A stretch of 64,000 bases of DNA from positions 434,001 to 498,000 of the forward strand of contig JACKLL010000001.1 of assembly GCA_024235935.1 (NCBI GenBank), written 5' to 3'. The notes under the pieces were generated by a model. It was not told where the DNA came from. It saw only the letters and a program-made list of their open reading frames with translations, and made no database searches. The stretch's first letter is position 1. Every line of letters starts with the position of its first letter. Positions 9,050 to 18,571 of this stretch are shown piece after piece. The position numbers and the translations under genes are program-made. The stretch comes from Rhodoferax sp. (GTDB taxonomy: Bacteria > Pseudomonadota > Gammaproteobacteria > Burkholderiales > Burkholderiaceae_C).

Positions 9050-10243
9050 ATGATTGACACGCTGCTGACAACTTCGAACATTCTCCCGCACGACCACGAA
9101 CGCGCCCTGCTGATCGGCCGCGTCTGGACGGACGGCCTCGGCCCTACGCTGGTGCGCGTCACCGCCGACCATGTGTTCGACATCTCGGGCATCGCTGCCA
9201 CCAGCGCCGCACTGCTGGAGATGGACGATCCGGTCGGCGCAGTGCGCGAGATCGGCGGCCCGCGTATCGGCGGCACGGCCGCCATCCTGGCCAATTCGGC
9301 CAGCGGTCGACACGACCCGGCGCTGCCATGGTTTCTCGCCCCCTGCGATCTGCAGGCCATCAAGGCCGCCGGCGTGACCTTCGTCGCATCCATGCTGGAG
9401 CGCGTCATCGAAGAGCAGGCCCGTGGCGATGCCGGACGCGCCGAGGCGGTGCGCAAGTCGGTGGTCGGCATCATCGGCGACAACCTGCGCAGCGTCAAAC
9501 CCGGCTCCGAGCAGGCGGCAAAGTTGCGTGACGTACTGATCGCCCAGGGCGTCTGGTCGCAGTACCTGGAGGTGGGCATCGGCGAAGACGCCGAGGTCTT
9601 CACCAAGGCCCAGCCAATGAGCGCGGTCGGCATCGGTGCCGACATCGGCCTGCATCCCAAGAGCGTCTGGAACAACCCGGAACCCGAGATCGTGCTGGCC
9701 GTCAACAGCCGCGGCGAAACCCGCGGCTGCACGCTGGGCAACGATGTCAATCTGCGCGACTTCGAGGGCCGCAGCGCGCTGCTGCTGGGCAAGGCCAAGG
9801 ACAACAATGCCTCTGCCGCGATCGGCCCGTTCATCCGTCTGTTCGACGCAGACTTCGGTATCGACGACGTGCGCAACTGTGAGCTGGCCATGCGCGTCAC
9901 GGCCTGCGATGGCGGTTTCGAGATGCACGGCGCCAGCAGCCTGGCCATGATCAGCCGCGATCCGCTGGACCTGGTGAACCAGACCATGGGTGCGCCGCAA
10001 GCGCGCACCCACCAGTATCCGGACGGTTTTCTGCTGTACCTGGGCACCATGTTCGCCCCCACGCAGGACCGCCATGGCCCGGGGCAGGGTTTCACCCATG
10101 AACTGGGTGACATCGTCTCGGTGGCAACTCCGAAACTGGGCATGCTGGTCAACCAGGTCACGCATTCCGACAAGGCCCCGGCCTGGACCTATGGCACCGG
10201 CGCCCTGATGCGCGACCTGGCGCGCCGCGGACTGCTGGCATAA
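9050..10243 (+). CDS. fumarylacetoacetate hydrolase (FAH) family protein
   Basis: This 397-residue protein has an FAH C-terminal domain: metal ligands in NPEPEIVLAV, the CTLGNDVNLRDFEG loop, and LGTMFAP followed by GDIVSVATPKLGMLVN. Family members hydrolyse or decarboxylate beta-diketo or 2-keto acids with a divalent metal. The N-terminal ~150 residues resemble the FAH-like proteins seen near sugar-acid and aromatic catabolism genes. The start is the ATG at 9050; a TTG eight codons upstream is less likely. It probably acts at a late step of ring-fragment or sugar-acid breakdown. The substrate is uncertain. Confidence 0.85.
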   Translation: MIDTLLTTSNILPHDHERALLIGRVWTDGLGPTLVRVTADHVFDISGIAATSAALLEMDDPVGAVREIGGPRIGGTAAILANSASGRHDPALPWFLAPCDLQAIKAAGVTFVASMLERVIEEQARGDAGRAEAVRKSVVGIIGDNLRSVKPGSEQAAKLRDVLIAQGVWSQYLEVGIGEDAEVFTKAQPMSAVGIGADIGLHPKSVWNNPEPEIVLAVNSRGETRGCTLGNDVNLRDFEGRSALLLGKAKDNNASAAIGPFIRLFDADFGIDDVRNCELAMRVTACDGGFEMHGASSLAMISRDPLDLVNQTMGAPQARTHQYPDGFLLYLGTMFAPTQDRHGPGQGFTHELGDIVSVATPKLGMLVNQVTHSDKAPAWTYGTGALMRDLARRGLLA

Positions 10244-10256
10244 TCCAAGGCTCTTC

Positions 10257-10286
10257 GGCGCAGCCCCCATCCTGCGGGGCTGCGCC
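10257..10286 (+). terminator. strong GC hairpin after the FAH gene (no U tract)
   Basis: A perfect 11 bp stem (GGCGCAGCCCC / GGGGCTGCGCC, 8-nt loop) begins 13 bp after the FAH stop codon. It lacks a clear T run, so it may be a weak or factor-assisted terminator, or an mRNA 3' stabiliser separating the catabolic genes from the FKBP gene. Confidence 0.45.
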
Positions 10287-10357
10287 AATTCCCTCGGGGC
10301 CGTGCCACCGGCGTGCCCGGTACGCGGCCAGCCTGAACCCATCCGCTGGAAACGCCC

Positions 10358-10711
10358 ATGAACACTACCGACTCCGGACTGCAATATCTCGACACCACCA
10401 TCGGCGAAGGTGCCGAAGCCAAGGCCGGCCAACAGGTCACGGTGCATTACACCGGCTGGCTCTACAACGATGGCACCCAGGGCGCCAAATTTGATTCCAG
10501 CAAGGACCGTGGCAATCCGTTTGCCTTCTCGCTCGGTGCCGGCATGGTGATCCGCGGCTGGGACGAAGGCGTTGCCGGCATGCGCATCGGCGGTGCCCGC
10601 ACCTTGGTGATTCCGCCAGGACTCGGCTATGGCGCACGCGGCGCCGGCGGTGTGATCCCGCCAAACGCGACCCTCAAGTTCGACGTGGAACTGCTCGGCG
10701 TCTCCGGCTGA
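10358..10711 (+). CDS. FKBP-type peptidyl-prolyl cis-trans isomerase
   Basis: This 117-residue protein is a single FKBP domain with no signal peptide, so it is cytoplasmic. Key segments are VTVHYTGWLYNDG, KFDSSKDRGNPFAFSLGAG, VIRGWDEGVAGM and YGARGAGGVIPPNATLKFDVELL. The rotamase pocket aromatics (Y, F, W) are all present. It resembles the small FKBPs (FbpA-like) common in beta-proteobacteria. It precedes the grpE-dnaK-dnaJ genes, which fits a protein-folding role, though grpE has its own promoter-like sequence. Confidence 0.95.
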   Translation: MNTTDSGLQYLDTTIGEGAEAKAGQQVTVHYTGWLYNDGTQGAKFDSSKDRGNPFAFSLGAGMVIRGWDEGVAGMRIGGARTLVIPPGLGYGARGAGGVIPPNATLKFDVELLGVSG

Positions 10712-10730
10712 CCCGTTCTGACCGCGGCCC

Positions 10731-10751
10731 GGCGGCTGCACGGCAGCCGCC
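10731..10751 (+). other. 9 bp GC hairpin after FKBP gene
   Basis: GGCGGCTGC - ACG - GCAGCCGCC, 19 bp after the FKBP stop codon and before the grpE promoter. There is no T tract. It may be an intrinsic-like stop or a transcript-end stabiliser. Confidence 0.35.
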
Positions 10752-10797
10752 GCGCAGCCGCCGGGCAGGGTTTCGCGCATGGCGGCCGCACGAAACC

Positions 10798-10825
10798 CTT
10801 GAAAACCACAACAACGCCGCCATCT
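10798..10825 (+). promoter_or_regulatory. sigma-32 heat-shock promoter of grpE (predicted)
   Basis: CTTGAAA, 13 bp spacer, CGCCATCT. This matches the RpoH consensus CTTGAAA-N(11-15)-CCCCATnT at most positions. It ends 57 bp before the grpE ATG. Promoter function is inferred from sequence and position. Confidence 0.65.
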
Positions 10826-10882
10826 GCCGACTGCCGGCGCACAAAGCCGTTTTCGTCACCGACTTTTTGACCCACCACGCCA

Positions 10883-11443
10883 ATGTCCGATCAAAAGCAA
10901 CCAGACCCCCACAATCCCGCGCACGAGTACCAGAGCACCGAAGAGATGGCAGCCGCCCAGGCGGCCCAGGAATCGGATGCCCAGTCCAAGGCCCAGGCTG
11001 ACCTGGCCGCTTTGCAGGCCAAGAGCGCCGAACTGGCCGATCAGTACCTGCGTGCCAAGGCCGAAGCCGAGAACGCCCGCCGCCGCGCCGACGACGAGAT
11101 CGCCAAGTCCCGCAAGTTCGCCATCGAGTCGTTTGCCGAGAACATGCTGCCGGTGATCGACAGCCTGGAAGCCGGTCTGACCATCAAGGACGCCACGCTG
11201 GAGCAGATCCGCGAAGGCGCCCAGGCCACCTTGCGCCAGCTGATGTCGGCCCTCGAGCGCAACAAGGTCTTGCAGATCAACCCGACCGCTGGCGCCAAGT
11301 TCGACCCGCACCAGCACCAGGCCATCTCCGTCGCGCCGAGCGATCAGGAGGCCAACACCATCGTCAACGTGCTGCAAAAAGGCTACCTGATCGCCGACCG
11401 CGTCCTGCGCCCTGCACTGGTTGTTGTCGCAGGCCCAAAGTAA
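10883..11443 (+). CDS. grpE: nucleotide exchange factor GrpE
   Basis: This 186-residue protein has an N-terminal acidic, low-complexity region and then a long coiled coil (roughly residues 30-90, including LADQYLRAKAEAENARRR). The C-terminal beta domain has ENMLPVIDSLEAGL, KFDPHQHQAIS and LQKGYLIADRVLRPALVVV. GrpE is the dimeric exchange factor that releases ADP from DnaK. Length and motifs are normal. It sits just upstream of dnaK, the usual beta-proteobacterial order, behind a sigma-32-like promoter. Confidence 0.97.
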   Translation: MSDQKQPDPHNPAHEYQSTEEMAAAQAAQESDAQSKAQADLAALQAKSAELADQYLRAKAEAENARRRADDEIAKSRKFAIESFAENMLPVIDSLEAGLTIKDATLEQIREGAQATLRQLMSALERNKVLQINPTAGAKFDPHQHQAISVAPSDQEANTIVNVLQKGYLIADRVLRPALVVVAGPK

Positions 11444-11457
11444 GGCCTGGATAAGGC

Positions 11458-11485
11458 CTTGAAATTGTGCGGAATACCCGCATTT
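11458..11485 (+). promoter_or_regulatory. sigma-32 heat-shock promoter of dnaK (predicted)
   Basis: CTTGAAA, 12 bp spacer, CCCGCATTT, an excellent RpoH-type match. It lies 15-42 bp after the grpE stop codon and leaves a leader of about 70 nt before the dnaK ATG. dnaK and dnaJ can therefore be transcribed separately from grpE under heat shock. Function is inferred. Confidence 0.75.
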
Positions 11486-11560
11486 CCTGAGCAGGATTGA
11501 TTTGTAAGCAACTCGCACCGGGTCGCGCAACGCTGAAACCGGGCAATTTTGGAGAAGAAC

Positions 11561-13522
<1,962 letters not shown>

Positions 13523-13558
13523 TGACAGCCGCGCTGTCTCGGCGCACGCCGCGCTCGC

Positions 13559-13579
13559 ACGATTCCTGCATGGAATCGT
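13559..13579 (+). other. hairpin in the dnaK-dnaJ gap
   Basis: ACGATTCC - TGCAT - GGAATCGT, an 8 bp perfect stem 37 bp after the dnaK stop and 81 bp before dnaJ. There is no T run. It may stabilise the dnaK message or reduce read-through into dnaJ. No sigma-32-like promoter is seen in this gap. Confidence 0.4.
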
Positions 13580-13659
13580 CGGCGCGGCGATCTGCATTGA
13601 TGGAACGACTCAGCGCAGCAGGCGAATACCGCGCAGCTGCGCGCTGACAGAGAACGACG

Positions 13660-14796
13660 ATGGCCAAGAGAGACTATTACGAAACGCTGGGTGTTCCGAA
13701 GAACGCCTCGGACGACGAGATCAAGAAAGCCTATCGCAAGCATGCGATGAAGCACCACCCTGACCGCAACCAGGGAGACGCCTCCAAGGGCGCCGAGGAG
13801 AAGTTCAAGGAGTGCAAGGAGGCCTACGAGATGTTGTCCGACCCGCAGAAGCGGGCCGCATACGACCAGTATGGCCACGCCGGCGTGGACCCGAACATGC
13901 GCGGCGGACCGGGCCAGGAAGGCTTTGGCGGATTCGCCGAGGCCTTTGGCGACATATTCGGCGACATGTTCGGCCAGCAGCGCGGTGGACGCGGAGCCGG
14001 TGGTCGCCAGGTGTTCCGTGGTGGCGACCTGAGCTACGCCATGGAGATCACGCTCGAGGAAGCGGCACGCGGCAAGGACGCGCAGATCCGCATCCCGAGC
14101 TGGGAAGCCTGCGATACCTGCCACGGGTCGGGTGCCAAGCCGGGTACCCAGGTCAAGACCTGCAGTACCTGTGCGGGTGCCGGCGCCGTGCAAATGCGCC
14201 AGGGCTTCTTCAGCGTGCAGCAGACCTGCCCGACCTGCCGCGGTGCCGGCAAGGTGATTCCCGAGCCCTGTACGGCCTGCCAGGGCCAGGGGCGCATCAA
14301 GAAGCAGAAGACGCTCGAGGTCAAGATTCCCGCCGGCATCGACGGCGGCATGCGCATCCGCAGCACGGGCAACGGCGAACCGGGCACCAATGGCGGCCCG
14401 GCCGGCGACCTCTACATCGAGATCCGGCTGAAGAAGCACGACATCTTCGAGCGCGACGGCGACGACCTGCACTGCTCGGTGCCGATCAGCATCATCACGG
14501 CGTCCCTCGGCGGCGAAATCGATGTGCCCACGCTGGCGGGCAAGGCTGTGATCGACATTCCCGAAGGCACGCAGACCGGCAAGCAGTTCCGGCTGCGCGG
14601 CAAGGGCATCAAGGGGGTACGCGCCAGCTATCCCGGCGACCTGTATTGCCACATCGTGGTCGAGACGCCGGTCAAGCTCAATGAGGCCCAGCGCAAGCTG
14701 TTGCGCGAACTCGAGGAGTCGTTCCAGAAAGGCGCGGGCAAGCACTCGCCCAGCAGCGAAAGCTGGACCGACCGACTGAAAAGCTTCTTCACTTGA
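13660..14796 (+). CDS. dnaJ: co-chaperone DnaJ (Hsp40)
   Basis: This 378-residue class I J-protein has a J domain at residues 1-70 with HPD at 33-35. A Gly/Phe-rich stretch follows (GGPGQEGFGGFAEAFGD). Four zinc-finger repeats (CDTCHGSG, CSTCAGAG, CPTCRGAG, CTACQGQG) are all complete, followed by the C-terminal substrate-binding domains. It stimulates DnaK ATPase activity and delivers clients. It lies downstream of dnaK and probably shares its heat-shock transcript. A tandem hairpin/terminator follows the gene. Confidence 0.98.
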   Translation: MAKRDYYETLGVPKNASDDEIKKAYRKHAMKHHPDRNQGDASKGAEEKFKECKEAYEMLSDPQKRAAYDQYGHAGVDPNMRGGPGQEGFGGFAEAFGDIFGDMFGQQRGGRGAGGRQVFRGGDLSYAMEITLEEAARGKDAQIRIPSWEACDTCHGSGAKPGTQVKTCSTCAGAGAVQMRQGFFSVQQTCPTCRGAGKVIPEPCTACQGQGRIKKQKTLEVKIPAGIDGGMRIRSTGNGEPGTNGGPAGDLYIEIRLKKHDIFERDGDDLHCSVPISIITASLGGEIDVPTLAGKAVIDIPEGTQTGKQFRLRGKGIKGVRASYPGDLYCHIVVETPVKLNEAQRKLLRELEESFQKGAGKHSPSSESWTDRLKSFFT

Positions 14797-14798
14797 CC

Positions 14799-14869
14799 GA
14801 CATCAAGCCCTGAACAGGGGCCTGATGTCCAATGAAAGCTGCAGCTGCTCCGGCACCTGCAGCTTTTTT
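14799..14869 (+). terminator. tandem hairpins with rho-independent terminator after dnaJ
   Basis: First hairpin at 14799-14829 (GACATCA...TGATGTC with an inner GC stem). Second at 14835-14866 (AAAGCTGCAG / CTGCAGCTTT, 12-nt loop) followed by a run of Ts to 14869. The second is a classic intrinsic terminator closing the grpE-dnaK-dnaJ unit. Confidence 0.85.
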
Positions 14870-14926
14870 CATGCAGGCCGACCGCGCCCGCGGGCAAAGG
14901 GTTCGGCACACGGCAGGAGACATCGC

Positions 14927-16291
14927 ATGTCGGTCACCATCACCTTCCTCGGCGGCGCAGATACCGTCACCGGCTCCAAATACCTGGTCCGCCACGACAA
15001 GCATTGCCTGCTCGTCGATTGCGGACTTTTCCAGGGCGTGAAACAGCTGCGCCTGCGCAACCGTGCACCATTGCCGGTCGTGCCCGACCAGATCGACGCC
15101 GTGGTCTTGACCCATGCCCACCTGGACCACAGCGGCTACCTGCCCCTTCTGGTGAAGGAAGGCTTCGCCGGCAAGGTCCATGCGACCCCCGGCACCCGCG
15201 ACCTGTGCAAGATTCTGCTGCCCGACAGCGGCCATCTGCAGGAAGAGGACGCGGCATTCGCCAACCGCCATGGCTTCTCCAAGCACGCCCCCGCACTGCC
15301 GCTGTACACCCGCAACGACGCACGCGCCAGCCTCAAGCAGATCAAGGCAACCGCATTCGGCAAGCGCTTCAGTCCCATCCCGGGCTGGTACGTCACCTTC
15401 CAGGAGGCCGGGCACATTCTGGGTGCGGCCAGTGTGCTGCTCGAGGTGGCCGGACGGCGCATCCTGTTCTCAGGCGATCTGGGTCGCTCGGACGACCTGA
15501 TCATGAACCCACCCGCCAATGCACCGCTGGCCGATACGGTGTTGATCGAGTCGACCTACGGCGACCGCGAGCACCCCACCGACGACCTGCTGAGCGAACT
15601 CGCCCCGCTGTTGCGCAAGGTCGCAGGACGAGGCGGCGTGGCCGTGGTACCGGTGTTCGCGGTCGGGCGCGCGCAGGCTCTGCTGCATGCGATCGCGCTG
15701 CTCAAGGCGCGCAAGCAGATTCCGCGCTCCCTTCCGGTGTTCCTGGACAGTCCGATGGCCGTGCACACCACCCATCTGTTCGAGCAACACCTGGGCGAAC
15801 ATCGCCTGAGCGAGAAAGACTCGCGGGCGCTGACCCGCAGTGCCACCATGGTCAGCAGCACCGACGAGTCCAAGGCGCTCGCCAGGCGCCGCGGCCCGAT
15901 GGTGATCCTGTCGGCCAGCGGCATGGCCACGGGTGGCCGGATTCTGCATCACCTGACGCAATACCTGGGCGACCATCGCAACATGGTGATCCTGACCGGG
16001 TTTCAGGCACCCGGAACCCGTGGCGCAGCGTTGGCCGACGGCGCCCGCACGGTTCGCATCCACGGCCGCGACATCGACGTGAACGCGGAGATCGCGCAGT
16101 TGCAGGCAGCGTCTGCCCATGCCGACGCCCGGCAGCTGATCGCGTGGCTCAGGACCATGCCCGGCACGCCGGGGCAGGTCTACGTGGTGCATGGCGAGCG
16201 CCGCGCGTCGGATGAATTGCGCAAACGCATCGGTCACGAACTGGGCTGGCGGGCGCTGGTGCCGGAACACGGGTCGGTCTGGCCGACCTGA
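14927..16291 (+). CDS. MBL-fold beta-CASP RNase/exonuclease-like protein
   Basis: This 454-residue metallo-beta-lactamase-fold protein has the zinc motif THAHLDHSG at about residue 62, AGHILGAAS, FSGDLGRSD and a beta-CASP region (SASGMATGGR, FQAPGTRGAAL). The end has the RMMBL-type HADARQL and VYVVHGE. This is the layout of CPSF-73/TTHA0252-like RNases. Such proteins are common in proteobacteria but their RNA targets are mostly unknown. The start is ATG 14927 with AGGAGA upstream; the longer frame begins inside the dnaJ terminator region. It appears to be a single-gene unit. Confidence 0.9.
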   Translation: MSVTITFLGGADTVTGSKYLVRHDKHCLLVDCGLFQGVKQLRLRNRAPLPVVPDQIDAVVLTHAHLDHSGYLPLLVKEGFAGKVHATPGTRDLCKILLPDSGHLQEEDAAFANRHGFSKHAPALPLYTRNDARASLKQIKATAFGKRFSPIPGWYVTFQEAGHILGAASVLLEVAGRRILFSGDLGRSDDLIMNPPANAPLADTVLIESTYGDREHPTDDLLSELAPLLRKVAGRGGVAVVPVFAVGRAQALLHAIALLKARKQIPRSLPVFLDSPMAVHTTHLFEQHLGEHRLSEKDSRALTRSATMVSSTDESKALARRRGPMVILSASGMATGGRILHHLTQYLGDHRNMVILTGFQAPGTRGAALADGARTVRIHGRDIDVNAEIAQLQAASAHADARQLIAWLRTMPGTPGQVYVVHGERRASDELRKRIGHELGWRALVPEHGSVWPT

Positions 16292-16524
16292 AGCCGGTCA
16301 TGCGCGGCCCGTGGCCGCACACGCAGAATCTATCCGTGTCGGGCGCGGATCCGAAACCGTGGAAACGATGCGGTGTGTTTGCAGCCATTGGTGGCGCACA
16401 GCACCACACCGCGCGGATCGACCGTCGCGCAACCGGGCGCGGATCGGACGCGGCAGCAAGTCCATGCACAATCGAGGCTTTGCGCGAAACATCAACGCCG
16501 CCAAGTCACAGGGATGCGCCCACC

Positions 16525-17223
16525 GTGAACAAACCCCATTTGCCGGTCTGGATGCGCGGCATTTTCATCATTCTGTCCCTGGTGGGGATCGGTCTGCTGC
16601 TAAAGAACGCGGGACTCGACCACATCTTCGATCGCGAGTGGATCAATGCCAACGTGCGCGGGCACGGGCTCAAGGGCTATGCCGTCTACCTGGCGGCCGG
16701 CGCCGTCATCTGTGCCGTCGGCCTGCCGCGCCAGATGGTGGCCTTTTTCGGTGGCTATGCATTCGGCGTGCTGACCGGCACCGTGCTTGCGGCTGCGGCG
16801 GCGCTCGGCGGCTGCATCCTGGCCTTCTATTACGCACGGCTGTTCGGGCGCGCGGTGGTGAAGCGCCTGTTTCCCGAACGGCTGCGGCGCTTCGACGATT
16901 TCGTGCGGGGTGACCCGTTCTCCATGACGCTGCTGATTCGCCTGCTACCGGTCGGCAGCAACCTGATCACCAATCTGGTGGCCGGCGTGTCGAGTATTCG
17001 CAAGACAGGTTTCTTTGCCGGCAGCTTCGTCGGATACCTGCCCCAGGCGCTGATTTTTGCACTGGCAGGCGACGGCCTGACCGTGGAGTCGCACTGGCGC
17101 ATCGGGTCGTCGATCGTGCTGTTCCTGCTGGCCGGTCTGCTGGCACTGCCGCTGTACCGCCGCATGCGCCACGGCCAGACCTACGATGAAGCGCTGGAGG
17201 TCGACGAGCCGCCCAAGGCTTGA
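16525..17223 (+). CDS. TVP38/TMEM64 (DedA-like) family membrane protein
   Basis: This protein of about 232 residues has several membrane segments (FIILSLVGIGLLL, GYAVYLAAGAVICAVG, a long Ala/Gly segment, and IVLFLLAGLLALPLY). It carries the VTT-domain core: LPRQMVAFFGGYAFG, LLIRLLPVGSNLITNLVAG and FFAGSFVGYLPQ. VTT/DedA proteins act in lipid scrambling and envelope homeostasis. The GTG at 16525 is preferred, with AGGGA about 10 bp upstream; ATG 16552 is possible and would trim nine residues. The preceding 230 bp holds no other recognisable feature. Confidence 0.85.
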   Translation: MNKPHLPVWMRGIFIILSLVGIGLLLKNAGLDHIFDREWINANVRGHGLKGYAVYLAAGAVICAVGLPRQMVAFFGGYAFGVLTGTVLAAAAALGGCILAFYYARLFGRAVVKRLFPERLRRFDDFVRGDPFSMTLLIRLLPVGSNLITNLVAGVSSIRKTGFFAGSFVGYLPQALIFALAGDGLTVESHWRIGSSIVLFLLAGLLALPLYRRMRHGQTYDEALEVDEPPKA

Positions 17224-17277
17224 GGGCACGTCGCAGCTGCGCATCTCCGCGCAGGCAACGGACGTCCGCCCCTGCGA

Positions 17278-18369
17278 TCAGAACAGGCTCTGCTGCGCCG
17301 ACAAGGCTGCGGGCCGGAACAGGCCCCGTTCCAGCGGCATTCGGGCGCGGTTCAGGCCCAGCCGGGCGCAGGTCTTCTCGAAGCGCTGGCCCAGCAGCTG
17401 CGCCCAGACGCCACTGCCCTTCATGCGGGTGGAAAAATCGGCGTCATAGTCGCGACCGCCCCGCATCTCGCGCACGCGGGCCATCACGCGCGCGGCGCGC
17501 TGCGGATAGTGCAGTTCCAGCCATTGCTGGAACACCGCGTTGAGCTCCCAAGGCAGACGCAGCACCGTGTAGAAGGCTGATGTGGCACCAGCTTCGGCTG
17601 CCGCCTCCAGCACCTTTTCCATGTCCTCGTTGATGAAGGGAATCTGCGGCGCGACGCTGACGCCGACCGGGATGCCGGCATCGGCCAGCGCCCGGATCGT
17701 GCGCAATCGGCGATGCGGCGCGCTGGCACGGGGCTCCAGCGCGCGGGCCAGCGCTGCGTCGAGCGTGGTGATTGTCACGTAGACCGCGGCCAGGTTCTTG
17801 CGCGCCATGGCGGCAAGCAGGTCGATGTCGCGCTCCACACCACTGCCCTTGGTGACGATCGCCAGCGGATGGTCGCATGCCGACAGCAGTTCAATGACGG
17901 ACCGGGTCACGCGCCACTGGCGCTCGGCCGGTTGGTAGGCGTCGGTAACCGAGCCGATGACGATCTGGCTGGGCACGTAGCTGCGCGACTGCAGCTCTCG
18001 GGCCAGTTGCTCCGCCAAGTTCGTCTTGGCGAAGATGCGGGTCTCGAAATCCAGCCCGGGCGACAGGTTGAGATAGCTGTGGGTGGGCCGCGCGTAGCAA
18101 TAAACGCAGCCATGTTCGCAGCCGCGGTAAGGATTCAGCCCATAGTCGAAATGGATGTCGGGCGACTGATTGCGGCTGATCGCGCTGGCGGCGGCTTGCG
18201 CCTGCACGCGGGTCGGGACGCCGGTTTGCCGGCCTGCGCCCTGCGATTCGTCCAACGTGCCCCAGCCGTCGTCGAACGCCGCGCGGGCATCGACCGAAAA
18301 CCGGTGCGCCACTTGTCCCGCAGCACCGCGACCCTTGATCGCGTGCACCGGGATCGCGACGTCAACCAC
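17278..18369 (-). CDS. PA0069-type radical SAM protein (SplB-like), SOS-box controlled
   Basis: This protein of about 363 residues has the radical SAM cluster motif CEHGCVYC near residues 82-90, preceded by IHFDYGLNPYRG. It belongs to the COG1533 branch related to spore photoproduct lyase. The N-terminal AIKGRGAAG motif is typical of PA0069-like members. The start is uncertain: GTG 18369 gives the usual N-terminus, and a TTG at 18429 extends it by 20 residues. A near-perfect LexA box lies upstream, which fits a DNA-damage role. The chemistry is not established; photoproduct repair is only a guess from the family. Confidence 0.85.
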   Translation of the reverse strand: MVDVAIPVHAIKGRGAAGQVAHRFSVDARAAFDDGWGTLDESQGAGRQTGVPTRVQAQAAASAISRNQSPDIHFDYGLNPYRGCEHGCVYCYARPTHSYLNLSPGLDFETRIFAKTNLAEQLARELQSRSYVPSQIVIGSVTDAYQPAERQWRVTRSVIELLSACDHPLAIVTKGSGVERDIDLLAAMARKNLAAVYVTITTLDAALARALEPRASAPHRRLRTIRALADAGIPVGVSVAPQIPFINEDMEKVLEAAAEAGATSAFYTVLRLPWELNAVFQQWLELHYPQRAARVMARVREMRGGRDYDADFSTRMKGSGVWAQLLGQRFEKTCARLGLNRARMPLERGLFRPAALSAQQSLF

Positions 18370-18429
18370 GCACCGCCCCTGCTGGCAGCGTGTCGCGCGG
18401 TGGAAGGCGTGCGATGATGCAAAACCCAA

Positions 18430-18449
18430 TACTGTTCATGCGTACAGTA
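18430..18449 (-). promoter_or_regulatory. LexA (SOS) box, TACTGT-N8-ACAGTA
   Basis: TACTGTTCATGCGTACAGTA is a perfect six-base dyad matching the proteobacterial LexA consensus CTGT-N8-ACAG. The flanking A and T extend it to ATACTGT...ACAGTAT. It lies directly upstream of the radical SAM gene. The only other gene bordering this gap, the nitronate monooxygenase-like gene, ends into it. LexA control is inferred from the strength and position of the site. Confidence 0.85.
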
Positions 18450-18534
18450 TAGAGATGCGCTCCTGAGGGGTCAACGAAAAATCACGCCCCCGCGACAGAA
18501 GCTGCCAATGGCATCCGCGCGGGAGCTCGCCATC

Positions 18535-18563
18535 GCGCGTCGGGCTTGCGGCCCGACACGCGC
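18535..18563 (-). terminator. GC hairpin after the nitronate monooxygenase-like gene
   Basis: GCGCGTCGGGC - TTGCG - GCCCGAC-ACGCGC, an interrupted inverted repeat just 3' of the nitronate monooxygenase-like stop codon and before the LexA box. There is no T run in the direction of transcription. It is a possible end of the ETF cluster transcript. Confidence 0.35.
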
Positions 18564-18571
18564 GCCGTGTG

